From Antedon bifida (Eukaryota > Echinodermata > Crinoidea > Comatulida > Antedonidae): a stretch of DNA of 64,000 nucleotides. Below are positions 22,341-32,943 of this stretch, in pieces. Made by a program: the position numbers and the translations under genes. The notes below the pieces were generated by a model, which was not told the DNA's origin, searched no databases, and saw only the letters and a list, made by a program, of their open reading frames with translations. The DNA lies in the NCBI GenBank assembly GCA_963402885.1, contig OY727098.1, positions 5,451,001 through 5,515,000 on the forward strand. The letters are read 5' to 3'. Numbering within the stretch: the first letter of the stretch is position 1; every line of letters starts with the position of its first letter.

Positions 22341-23491
22341 TAAGCAAAAACAAAAATTTAGTTGATAAAAGTAATATAAACAATTATTTAACATTGAAAT
22401 TTATATTTAGAAAAAAAACCAACAATAATTTAAATCACTACTTGCCAAACAAAATAATTATAATTGATTTAATTCTCTAAATTCATCGAATAAAAAAGGT
22501 CAAAACTTAAGTTAATATGACAAATTTGGGAATTATTAAGTAAAATTATCACTTACTAGAGGGTGAGCTCGCTTCGCTCGCTCCCCCTCTAGGAAGTGTA
22601 GACGATGGTTCCCGGAATGATAATGTTCTTCTTTTACGTTTTCTGTCGGTTACCATTATTGAAAATGCGCTTGACATTCGTTTCGGGGGGGGGGGGGAGG
22701 GGGGTGAGGGTGATTATTATTCAAAGTGATGTTTTATTGGAGAGGCGTTTATTCAAATAAATATCATCCTAATAAGTATTAATACATTATTTAATTTAAA
22801 CATCTTTTGAAACTAACTGCCGTGACAGAGTGGGCCATTTCGGCCCAAGAAAGAAGACATTACGGCTTGCAACATGGGCAGACATCTCGGTCCTAACAGG
22901 ACACAGATAGCCTACAGTTATTCCTGCCAGCTTACCTAATAAAACTCAGCTATCGGTATTTCACTCGATTAATGTCTTATCATCAAATCTCCCTATGTAA
23001 TTTTATAATACTATTACCCACAATATATTCCGATTCTTTATGGCGTATATTTAATTTGATCTTTATTAATTAGCAGTATAATTTTTATTTTTTAACTACT
23101 GTACCTTTCACAGGCGCGGTCCGTTCCTAAAATAAACAAAAAACTAAAATGGCTATGACTAATGGCCAACTTAAGCTCCAGTCCTACGATAGTATCTGTT
23201 TTTTTCTTCCGTCTTCCAAAGGGACACTGTATTGATTGATGGAAAGTGCCTGTTTCCAGTCACCGTTAGGGTCAAATCTATTATTTTAACTGCTCCCTTG
23301 TGTATAAAAGAGAGAAAATAGTTGAAACCAAGTTGCTGCAAGGTGAACTTATCATAAACCCGGAAATAACTTGACCGCCAAGAATTGAAATTGAGTAGAA
23401 AATCTACTGTTGAAATCATAAATGTTGTTAAAAAACTCTTTATAATATCTTGCTAAGATAGAAATATGGAAAAATAGCGTCGAACTGCACA
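22341..23491. other. Intergenic with a G-run and a small hairpin
   Basis: CTAGAGGG...CCCTCTAG around GAGCTCGCTTCGCTCG forms a hairpin at about 22556-22593. An uninterrupted G-run with two A/T breaks sits at 22686-22711. No gene was recognised. Confidence 0.45.
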
Positions 23492-23622
23492 TTAATGTTA
23501 TCAAATCTACGTTTCGCGGTACATCTGAGATAGATAAGGTAGGTATCCAAGGCGGAGATTTGTACCGAAGTTTTTGCATTGTGCTCGCCTATGTCAGAAT
23601 TAACCATAATTTATATATATAT
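23492..23622. repeat. 130 bp repeat, copy 2
   Basis: Same content and orientation as 20788-20924. It directly adjoins the Gln-rich remnant that follows. Confidence 0.6.
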
Positions 23623-23639
23623 GTGATATGACGCAGTAG

Positions 23640-24180
23640 TTGTTGGTAGAGATGTGACAACCTCTACCGTTTGCATCAGTGCATCTGTCTCCGACAGCTC
23701 AATTTACATCAATACAACTGGTGTTCTGTTGTCACAAGCTCTTGAGGGGCGGATTGGGTGACACTGCGCTCTGAATTCGTCTGCAGGTTTTGCTGGGAAT
23801 ATACGGTTACTTCTGGTGTTGTATCAACCTCTGTGGTGATAACTTGTCGTTGTAGTACAATTTGATAGCAACTTGTTCCTGCTGAGGTGCTTGTGGCAGA
23901 GCAATCGGTTGCGGCTGTTGTTGGCTGTGGCAGAGGACCTTGCTCAAGAGCTTGTTGCTGCTTGTCTTGCATAATTCCCATAAATCGGAACAGTCTGTTG
24001 AGCCTGATACATTGCTGTGTGTCAATGCTGTCTGCAGAAGAGCAGATATCGGTGGTGCAATATTCTGTGGCACTGCTGTTTGCAAAAGAGTAGCTGTCTG
24101 AGGCATCGCATTTTTTGTCACTACCGTCTGAAAGAGCGTTGAAGTCTGGGACATTGTAGAAATTGCACCAAGTGCATATT
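23640..24180 (-). pseudogene. Gln/Thr-rich coding remnant, unrecognised
   Basis: Minus-strand frames covering 24154-23807 and 23981-23709 have coding-like, higher-GC composition quite unlike the AT-rich surroundings. The first contains three diverged repeats of about 16 residues (STLFQTVVTKN, ATLLQTAVPQN, SALLQTALTHSN). Gln-rich stretches such as SQQQPQPIALPQAPQQEQ follow. No start, domain or splice site could be fixed, and the frame changes at least once. It resembles the low-complexity activation part of a transcription factor, but no family can be named. It may be a processed or duplicated fragment of a gene elsewhere. Confidence 0.35.
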
Positions 24181-24559
24181 CTACAGAACCAGGTTATAAT
24201 GTGACTGTCTGTAGAGGAACTGCAGTATGCTCTGGTAACGGAATACTTTTATATATTGTAATTTCTTGATTGTGGAAATAAGGTTGGCTGCTGTGCTGTG
24301 AATTCTGTTTTTTTTTAAAAATCCGTATAAGTTTTAAATCATAATCAAAATGTCAAAAAGACTGTGAAATACTGGAATAAGCAAAATATGGCCTGATACG
24401 AACAAACAATTAGCTGCGGACATAAGAAATAATAAAATGATAAAAGAAATGCACACTGAGGAAAGTTTCTACATGTTCTTTTTAGGAATATTTTACAACA
24501 ATCACCGAATATCTTCACTAATGCTTTATCTTACCACCACTACTGCATGATTATTTCCG

Positions 24560-25209
24560 TTTTATCTACTAAATTACGTCATGGTTTACTGTACTGTGTC
24601 AACGGAGACAGATATCACTGACAAATATTTATATGCATTACATTTGTTTATTTTTCAGGGAACTGTAAAAATAATGTTCATTTTATTGAAGTTAAGATTC
24701 CAAATTAGCAGTAATGTAGGCTAATGCACAGATTACGAAGAAAAAAACATTCTTTTTATAATATATATATATAATAATAATAATTTTATTTTATATGAGG
24801 CATTTTACAATACCAATTTATTTATTTTAAGACTCGGTTTGTCATCAGGGTGGTGATCTTGATTACAATGATAGCTGATAGCTTTGATGATGATGATGAC
24901 GACGACGACGATGACGACGGCGATGATGATGATGATGATGACTGGGGTTATAAGAATTATGACGAGGATGAAAATGACGATACCCATTGTGACAGAATAG
25001 AATTATAGTATAACGTATTGATGCTAGGAATTATTAGAATTTGTCCTGTCACAATACTACTACAGACACATTAATAATAGACCCAGCAATAGGTTGTTTA
25101 ATCTTGTGACAATTTGTGTACAAAAACACTTAAAAGACAGATAAGGATCATAATCACGTTGCTATTCAGCTTATTTAATATTATACCTTATCCTTTGACC
25201 TAAAAAAGT
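24560..25209. repeat. Duplicated block S, copy 2, with (GAT/GAC)n microsatellite
   Basis: Diverged copy of 19240-20206. The GATGATGACGACGACG-type microsatellite is expanded at about 24878-24942. Confidence 0.65.
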
Positions 25210-26140
25210 AAACATATTCATATCATGATTGCTGTAACATGTTTGATGATGGGATAAAAATAACATGTTTGTTGTCACCTTTGTTGACATTACCAGGTGC
25301 CTCGGATAACGGTTTTATTGATATATTACTCGCAGAAAGAAGTAATAATATGCAGTAATGTCAGTTTTGTTTTCATTATATATTTAGTATCTATCAATAA
25401 AAACGAATTGACTAACAATAAATCGAATAAAATATATCGTTGTCACTGCTTTGTGTATTTTCTCTATAGACATTTTTTATTATGATTATTTTAAAATGAG
25501 CTTTTAAACTTAAATGTCACCTGCAGTATTGAGGAGTAGGCCTACCTTTAAATTACAAGCATATAATACAAAAATTAAACAAATTCTAAAACACACACAA
25601 AAAAAGATACAAAAGAAACAATGCTTTTGGCAAGCCTTTTATTTCGAGAAAAGAAAGAAATAAAAATGTTTGGTCTACAAGAATATTAACATTGGATTAT
25701 GGATGCAGTCACCTCAATATCCAAATCCAATGAACAACATACAGTATTCTACTTATAAATGCAACAGATTAAAAAAATATATACCACTACGTAGGCCGAT
25801 ATTATACAAAATTATGACAAACACAACAATACTATTAAAAAGAATTTACAAAATGAAAAGGAAAAATACACGAAGAAAAATAGTTTAGATAATATAATAG
25901 TTACAATGAACATTACCCAGACATTAAAGTGAACATTGTAATGTGAAGCAAGGGGTAAACCACCTAAAGGTATATTACGGTATGCAATAAGTATATGTTG
26001 CTAAAAAACAAAAAGTAACCCGCTTATACTTGATTTATAAACAAACATTATAAGGGTTGAAATACTGATGATGTAATAAATGTTTTTTTACTTGACAATG
26101 TGAAAGTTCAGAGAATTGAAGAGGGCGCCACATATTAATA
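25210..26140. repeat. Duplicated block R, copy 3
   Basis: Colinear with 21308-22240, with indels; carries ACACGAAGAAAAATAGTTTA and GAGGGCGCCACATATTA. Noncoding. Confidence 0.7.
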
Positions 26141-26712
26141 TGTTCGTTATCAAAATATATTGGAACATTATTTTAGTACTTACAATACCAATTTTATTAC
26201 TTTAAAAAATGTAATAGTTCCCTGTTTATTGCAGTAGTTATTGTAGTCGTTTACGATTGTTAAAACACTAGAAGTTGTGTACAAAAACATTGCCAAAGTC
26301 ATTTTCAAAAGAAATGTTTACAGACTATGATAAACGATCATAATCACAATGAATACCATTATTAATCTTTATGGACACCTTGGAAAAAGTAAACATGCTG
26401 TAAAGGATTTGTCCTATGATAAACATTTTTTATTTAATGTGACTTGAATATTACTTTAGGTTGGTTACATTTTTTTTTTTTTTTTTCAAGAGTCAACTAC
26501 ATTGATTGTCTAATTCAAGGTATGTGGAACTTTTTAGAATAACTTATATTCAGTGTGTATGTTATCATTGATCTGACTTCAAATAACAAAAGGGGAACCA
26601 TGATTCGATCTTTATTTGAAAAAAAAATACATTGGAAGTGTAAAATAACATTGTATTACTTGTTGGTTGGTATGTCCACTGTGTATGCCTAATCAATTGT
26701 TTTGTATTTTCA
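26141..26712. other. Upstream region / 5' intron of the Ig gene at 26739
   Basis: AT-rich, with a poly(T) at 26471-26487. It ends in a good splice acceptor TTTGTATTTTCAG at 26713, equivalent in position to the acceptor before the relative at 15389. Confidence 0.5.
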
Positions 26713-26738
26713 GTCAGTCTGAAAACATATAGGTAACA

Positions 26739-27815
26739 ATGTGCAAAACTAGATGTAAATATGGTTTCGTACTTTTCATTGTACTATTATGCCAGAACAG
26801 TTTTGCGGCAAAGTTTGCTTATGAACCAATGGACAATTCAGCAGTTGAAGGAAGAGAAGAATACGTGACTTGTATTTTTAGAGACATCCCAGAAGACATG
26901 AAACACAAATATGACGTCATTTGGACAAAAGATTCTTATGTTATCAGTCAACCAAGTAATGGATTTGATCTGACAAGATTTACATTTCACAATAGATATG
27001 AAATTGCAAAACACTTTTTAACTATTGATCCAGTCAAGAGAAAAGATGCTGGAAGTTACCGTTGTTATCTAAAATACAATGGCAATATCCTTCTTACTTC
27101 CAGAATTGGCAAGCTTACTATACGTGAAATACCATCCGATAAATATCCAATTGTCCGGTTTAAGAAGTCAGCTTACAAAATTGGAGAAATTGTCACTGTG
27201 ACTTGTTTTTGTGAAAAAACAAACCCTGAACCGGAGTTGAAGTGGAACACAAATATACGATTTGGTTTGTCTGACGACAATTGGCCGATTGAATCAAATA
27301 CTACACACATTTGGATTGAAGAATCTGTAAAAGCAACTGTATCTACAAATGGCTCTTACTATGTCTGTCGACTAAAAGTAGAAGATGAAGTTGCTCTAAG
27401 ATATGGTCAAAGCAAAAAACTTTACATCATGAAAAAAAAATCTAAAGATACAAAGACTGTATTATCAGAAACAATATCCGTTAACACCAGACAGGTTTTT
27501 TGGACGACAAAGAGAGACAAAGTACCAGAGAGAATTGACCTTCAATATCCTTACTATTTCGAGAGAAAAGGCCTAATCGTCATTATTGCTTTCATATTAT
27601 GCCTATTATGCCTATACTGCCTAGTAATATTACTATTAGTTAGTCCCCTAATGTTGTATAGGTTGTCTAGGTCTGAGGTAAACATACAAAAGATGATAGT
27701 AGACTATCAAGCGATGTTGTCCCAAGAGACCAGCTCTACCGAAACCCGGAAGAATAATTATCCCCTTCGTCGAGTCGGGAGTTTTCATCGGAAAATTAAA
27801 CAAGAAGATGATTGA
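26739..27815 (+). CDS. Ig-family receptor G2 (two Ig domains, YxxM tail)
   Basis: The 358-residue frame starts at the first ATG after a splice acceptor (26713). The signal peptide is MCKTRCKYGFVLFIVLLCQN plus SFA. Ig domain 1 spans about residues 27-130 (Cys45, Trp62, DAGSYRC with Cys109). Domain 2 spans about 138-230 (Cys156/158, Trp169, Cys210). A Lys/Thr-rich stalk leads to a helix at about 278-306. The cytoplasmic tail of about 50 residues contains IVDYQAML: Tyr323 in a YxxM context (PI3K p85-type docking) that is near an ITIM but has Met at +3. Other family members lack it. N-glycosylation sequons are present. Intact; most similar to the broken copy at 30145-31102. A type I cell-surface receptor is inferred. 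Confidence 0.85.
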   Translation: MCKTRCKYGFVLFIVLLCQNSFAAKFAYEPMDNSAVEGREEYVTCIFRDIPEDMKHKYDVIWTKDSYVISQPSNGFDLTRFTFHNRYEIAKHFLTIDPVKRKDAGSYRCYLKYNGNILLTSRIGKLTIREIPSDKYPIVRFKKSAYKIGEIVTVTCFCEKTNPEPELKWNTNIRFGLSDDNWPIESNTTHIWIEESVKATVSTNGSYYVCRLKVEDEVALRYGQSKKLYIMKKKSKDTKTVLSETISVNTRQVFWTTKRDKVPERIDLQYPYYFERKGLIVIIAFILCLLCLYCLVILLLVSPLMLYRLSRSEVNIQKMIVDYQAMLSQETSSTETRKNNYPLRRVGSFHRKIKQEDD

Positions 27816-28039
27816 TTTTCTTCTTTGGTAAACCAAACCAGCAAAATGCAATTACAAATGTAATTTTACTCCTCTCTGATCAAACGACTAAGAAATAATA
27901 ATTATCATTAGGCGCGGTATACATATCCATAGTTAGGGTTAAAAACAAAATGGAACATTTTGTCCAATTGTGACAGAAAGTGTTGTTATTGACCTTTGAC
28001 TTTGGGAAAAAATCCCCATTTTAAATAAATTTTATTTTT
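27816..28039. other. 3' flank of the Ig gene
   Basis: Probable 3' UTR. AATAAA occurs at about 28024, just before a mobile element begins. Confidence 0.35.
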
Positions 28040-28455
28040 AGTCGCGTGCAACGCGACTCTACAGCTCACTATGTCGGTCGTTTGGTCGGTAAACATTAAC
28101 TTGTATGGCCTTGTCTTGAAATCAGTTTCATCTAGCTAAGTCAATTTTTCAGAGTATATTCACATGGCCACGAATCGATTACATTTTTCAAAATTGTCAA
28201 AAATTATTTTCGATGAAATTAGAGTACGTTTCAGGCAATTTTAAGCGTTTAAAAAATTGCCATGAGTGCGCAGATTGTTGCACGCGCACTGCGCGTTAAA
28301 CGTTAATACGCACTCCTTTTGCACGATTTCTGTTTTACAACCTTTCTTTATTAATATCATCATATTTGATTCACTTTTCAACTCGAAATTACGTTATACG
28401 AGCACATCAAAAGTGACAGACTACGCACGTGTAAGTTAACAAAATGGTGAAAATA
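28040..28455 (+). mobile_element. CGCGACT-family element, diverged copy
   Basis: It opens with the hairpin AGTCGCGTGCAACGCGACT (28040-28058) and CACTATGTCGGTCG. It then follows the 35134 copy: CATCTAGCTAAGTCAATTTT, GAGTACGTTTCAGGCAATTT, GCCATGAGTGCGCAGAT, CGCGCACTGCGCGTTAAA and CTACGCACGTGTAA. The (GGTCTGTC)n part is almost absent and the right terminus was not found. Confidence 0.65.
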
Positions 28456-28849
28456 TGCTAAATTTTTAAATTAATATAGATCGTCAGAATGCTTGGGAAC
28501 ACCTATTTTGCATTTCATTTTCTTAAAGTGTATCATATGTATGATTTATTATGAAATTAAGAAAACAAAAGTTGATTAAGTCATCATTAATCGCATATTA
28601 AATTTGTTTTTAATAATTTCGACAATCAAACATTTTTTCTTAGGCCGAAATAACAAACTTAACATTAACTTTCTTTCTTAATATGTTCATATATTAAATT
28701 TAAAAGTATATAGTTTGACAGTGCATCATTTTTTTATATTTTTAACGATGTCATCATAGTAAAAAATTATAATTCATTGCGGTATGTAATAATCTATCTG
28801 CACCAAAGTGGTTACTGCATAGTAAATACACGGAGGAATCTTTCTACAA
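28456..28849. other. Intergenic, nothing recognised
   Basis: AT-rich sequence without coding or repeat signals that I can name. Confidence 0.4.
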
Positions 28850-29195
28850 CTTTTAGTCAGTTGTGTATGGCTCGGTGGTACCGAAATCGAGTCTCACCTT
28901 GGGAAACGAAACGAAATAAGAAGCTTAGAGACATAACAGCTTCCTCAATATGTGTGCTGTTTCCAGGATGGCCGACATCTGAGCTCTTAACTTGTCATGC
29001 CATTGTGTTTGCATTTTTTTAAATTGTTCCAAGAGCGCCAATTACATATTGGTATTTTCTGCCAATGTCCCAGTGTACCCGCAATGCCACCTTATCATGA
29101 GGCTCCCTACACTCTCTCTGGGCGAGCATCTTACATCCACTAATAATATGTCTTACAGTTTCAGTAGAGTCTCCACACAATCTATATAACGGTGT
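28850..29195 (-). mobile_element. C-terminal fragment of an R2-type non-LTR retrotransposon
   Basis: The minus-strand reading LYRLCGDSTETVRHIISGCK, then MLAQREC, HDKVALRVHWDI, VIGALGTI and, after a gap, LETAHILRKLL matches the Cys/His segment (CGxxxETxxHxxxxC...HDxVAxxxHW) and the last residues (IGALGT...LGTARILRKVL) of R2-like retroelement proteins. The endonuclease region between them is deleted. Confidence 0.65.
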
Positions 29196-29752
29196 TTCTG
29201 ATCTATACTGCTAAATTGAAGAAAGGTTTAGGAATAATTCTATAATTTTCGTCAATAGTATCGTTTTCGTCAGTATGTAATTGTATAGTTATTGTAATAT
29301 TTTACTGATCAATCACATTAACATTTTATGTTATTTATAACTATTCTGAATAAAAGTTGCTGTGGCATTGAATCTTATCTTCTTGGTGGATATTACTTAC
29401 CTTTTTTTTAACTGTTTATACAATGGCTACAAATTATAGTAAAAATTATTCTTAAATAGAAAATATCGTCACATGATTAATCAGGAAAATTAAAAAGAGA
29501 CCTAACAGTGCCGTATTCAAAAAACGTTATATACAAATAAATATGATATAATTAAAAATTACACGAATTTCTCCGTTATAAAATATACAATCTTTCTTGA
29601 AAACAGTAAAAAGAAATCATGTATTAGTATGAATGCAACAAATAAATGTAAATCAGAGAATACATTTTTGTCTTGGTAGAGCAGGTATTTAGTTGTTCTT
29701 GTTAACTTGTGCAACCAGCATATAGGCGTATATTGATACAAAACAATAAAAA
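29196..29752. other. Intergenic, nothing recognised
   Basis: AT-rich; no gene or named repeat was seen. Confidence 0.4.
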
Positions 29753-29889
29753 AACAAGGCCAACAGCCATTAAGTCGCGTGCTACAATGCATAGTGATAC
29801 CGGACCGACAGACAGACCGACAGACAGACCGACAGACCGACAGACAGACCGACCGACATAGTGAACTATAGAGTCGCGTCCACGCGACT
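29753..29889 (-). mobile_element. Short CGCGACT-family element, both ends present
   Basis: Reads from AACAAGGCCAACAGCC through a (CCGACAGACAGA)n microsatellite to CATAGTGAACTATAGAG and the hairpin AGTCGCGTCCACGCGACT. It is a 137 bp internally deleted version of the 757 bp element at 35134-35890, in reverse orientation. Confidence 0.75.
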
Positions 29890-30144
29890 AAAAACATTGA
29901 ATTCATGGAATTTTTTAAAATTACATAGATAATAAAATTAAGCATTTGGTACTTTAATGACTAACATTTTCGATCTAAGTTCACGACCTAGAATATAATT
30001 GAAAATATAGCAACATAAAATCAGAAACAATTTCTAAGTAATAATCCTTAAAACTTTGTAGTTTGAAATATACTAGCCAAGATACACCGAGATATGGGTT
30101 GTCAAGAAACCTATTACACACTTACCTCAGATTAACCGCATTAC
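29890..30144. other. Upstream of the broken Ig copy
   Basis: It does not resemble the 5' flank of the relative at 26739, so the duplication did not include that gene's first exon and signal-peptide segment. Confidence 0.4.
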
Positions 30145-31102
30145 ACATCACATTTTTGCGGTAGAGTTTGCTTATGAACCAATGGACGATTCAGCAGTTG
30201 AAGGAGGAGAAGCATACGTGACTTGTATTTTTAGAGACATCCCAGAAGACATGAAACACAAATATGACGTCATTTGGATCAAAGATTCTAATGTTATCAG
30301 TCAACCAAGTAATGGATTTGATCTGGCAAGATTTACATTTCACAATAGATATGAAATTGCAAAACACTTTTTAACTATTGATCCAGTCAAGAGAAAAGAT
30401 GCTGGAAGTTACCGTTGTTATCTAAAATACAATGACAATATCCTTCTTACGTCCGATAAATATCCAATTGTCCAGTTTAAGAAGTCAGCGTACAAAATTG
30501 GAGAAATTGTCACTGTTACTTGTTTTTGTTAAAAAATAAACCCTGAACCGGAGTTGAAGTGGAACACAAAGTCACGATTTCGTTTGTCTCAGGACAATTG
30601 GCCGATTGAATCAATTAATACTACACACATTTGGATTGAAGAATCTGGAGAAGCAACTGTATCTACAAATGGCTCTTACTATGTCTGTCGACTAAAAGTA
30701 GAAGATGAAGTTGCTCTAAGATATGGTCAAAGCAAAAAACTTTACATCATGAAAAAAAAATCTAAAGATACAAAGACTGTATTATCAGAAACAAAATATG
30801 TTACCTCCAGGCATGATTTATTGAAAACAAATACAAAAGGATCCGAGAGAATTGACAATCAATATCTCAATGTCAAAAGAACAAGCCTAATCTTCATTAT
30901 TGCTGTTATATTAGGCCTAATAGTAGGCATAGTTATTTCCCTCATTTTGTATAGGTTGATTTATAGGCCTGAGGTACACAGCAGACAGAAGGTGAAGGTA
31001 GAATTAGAAACAGTTCTGTCGACACAGACCAGCTCTACCGAAGCCCGGCTTCGAGCAGGGAATGTTCACCGGAAAATTCAACCGGAAGAAATTGTATTTT
31101 AG
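30145..31102 (+). pseudogene. Ig-family receptor G3, broken copy of G2
   Basis: Nearly identical to the gene at 26739-27815 through both Ig domains. Homology starts at FAVEFAYEPMD, with no signal peptide and no initiating Met in context. An in-frame deletion of about 36 bp removes the linker residues SRIGKLTIREIP after NDNILLT. A TAA at about 30530 replaces the Glu codon after FC in domain 2. After the stop the frame continues to the membrane helix (LIFIIAVILGLIVGIVISLI) and a tail ending EEIVF. That tail differs from its sister and lacks the YQAM motif. Most likely a recent dead duplicate; an assembly error could explain the stop, but not also the missing signal peptide. Confidence 0.85.
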
Positions 31103-31895
31103 GTCTTCTGTCTGCTTGGTAATTACTGTATTACCAAATATTTTGTACCTAAATTTAATTAAACGGTCGTTAAAAAAAACTTCTTTTTGTAGGCCTAATA
31201 ACTTCGCGAATGATTAATCAATTTTTTTGGTGGAAAAAATAAAACTGATCGAAATTTAATTATCTTTACAGCAATTCTAATTTTATACTTGTAATCATAG
31301 CACATTATCGGACTTTTGGTTTTTATCGCACCTGGTTGTGTTTTTCTTCAGCGTAAAAAAAAGTTAAATCGGCCGAAATTACTTGCTGTCTTTAACACAA
31401 ATCCCTCTACAGTCAAAAGTTGTAGGTCGATTTTCACCGGGAAAAGTCAATTAGAAAGCATAAGTTGTCTTCTACATTGCTACTTATTATGGAGTTGATT
31501 GGTTAGCTAGTTCTATCGGACTAATCAGATTTATGAAATCCCTTCGAACCTCCTCCTTCGACGCTTATGCATTTCGAACATAGCGGTATCTGATGTTCAA
31601 GCCCGAAATGTACTTCAGACATTCCATTTTCCTATATGTTTGATACGTGAATGTGGTGCAGTAATAGCTAGTAATCTAGCATATCGTTTAGTTGTGATAT
31701 CGAATCATATTAGATAATCGCGAAAATGTTTTTTGAATTAAAAATAGAATGCTTTTTAACTTGTTTAATTTGTTGTTTTTTACGCACCCTATTTTGTGAA
31801 CCATTCCAAACTTATTACACGCTTGACTGACCGTCGACTGTGAAGTCGAATTCAGTGAATAAAATTGCACTGCCAGCGAAATATTGTCGTATAAG
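31103..31895. other. Intergenic, nothing recognised
   Basis: AATAAA at about 31238 could serve the upstream copy. No other features. Confidence 0.4.
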
Positions 31896-31896
31896 C

Positions 31897-32015
31897 GACA
31901 GAGGGCGCCACATTTCAAAGGTCAATCGGGACAAGTTCCATCGAGGCGATGATCGCAGGCTGCTAGCTGCTGATTTTTGTCCCGATTGACCTTTTAGATA
32001 TGGCGCCCTCTGGAG
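31897..32015. repeat. Short inverted-repeat element with AGGGCGCC ends
   Basis: CAGAGGGCGCCACATTTCAA, GGTCAATCGGGACAAG and, after a 45 bp loop, TTTGTCCCGATTGACCTTTT and ATGGCGCCCTCTGG form arms of about 33 bp with few mismatches. Noncoding; MITE-like hairpin. Confidence 0.7.
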
Positions 32016-32556
32016 TTATCGAAGTCGCTTCATGCTGCCACTCCAAATGATATTCTATTACAAGGTTCCAAAGTTAAGGTTCTAAAATTAAATGTTAGTG
32101 ATTGAAAAATAGTATTAAAATACAACGCGTTAGTTTTATTATACATCATTACATCAATAACTGATTTTCTATCTAATCTAAACAAAAGTGACTTAGTCAT
32201 GTTCGGCACTGATTATTATTAATTTGATTTCTTATATAGAGCATTACATTACAATTCTCAACGTACTGTACAGTAGAAAATTTTATATTATTTATTTTAA
32301 TTATACGATTAACAAATTTAAAAATATATATATAAGTTGAAAAACACATAGTTTAACCTTAATAAAACGTCGAGCTTTATTCTCGTTCCCATTGTTTGAT
32401 ACTGCTTAGGGATGTTTTGGTATTTTGCATTTTTTTTCTGCAATTCGTTTTTATAATATTTTTGATCAATATCAGTTTCTTTCAAACCATTTATGTTAGT
32501 ATCTACTGAATAATTCCACTTCCACGGTAGAGAGGTTGTTTTGTGTATTTGTTTTT
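32016..32556. other. Intergenic, nothing recognised
   Basis: AT-rich spacer with no identifiable content. Confidence 0.4.
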
Positions 32557-32662
32557 AGTCGCGTGCAAACGCGACTCTACAGCTAACTATGTCGGTTGGT
32601 CGGTAAACACTAACTCAAATCTGAGCACGCGACTGCAGCAATGTATATGGCCTTTATAATGT
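32557..32662 (+). mobile_element. CGCGACT-family element, short copy
   Basis: The hairpin AGTCGCGTGCAAACGCGACT is followed by CTATGTCGGTTGGTCGGTAA and GAGCACGCGACTGCAGCAA. Internally deleted. Confidence 0.6.
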
Positions 32663-32943
32663 TTAGAGATATACATATATTTTTCACTAAAATTATCCTT
32701 TCTTCAATCCATGTTTGACTATATTTGTATCTGTTGTATCATACAATAGTTTTATTTTTAGTCTCATTAACTCATCTACGGTTCCTTACAATTTATGTTG
32801 TTATTTACAAATAATTATATCTTTATGTAAGTTCGGTATATCGTTAATCTGTTTAACATTCTATACTAAAGTAGAACACAAAATGGAGATTTTGATTTCA
32901 TTCTCCTGGGTCTGGACTTCCACCTACAATTCCTTCTTGTCTG

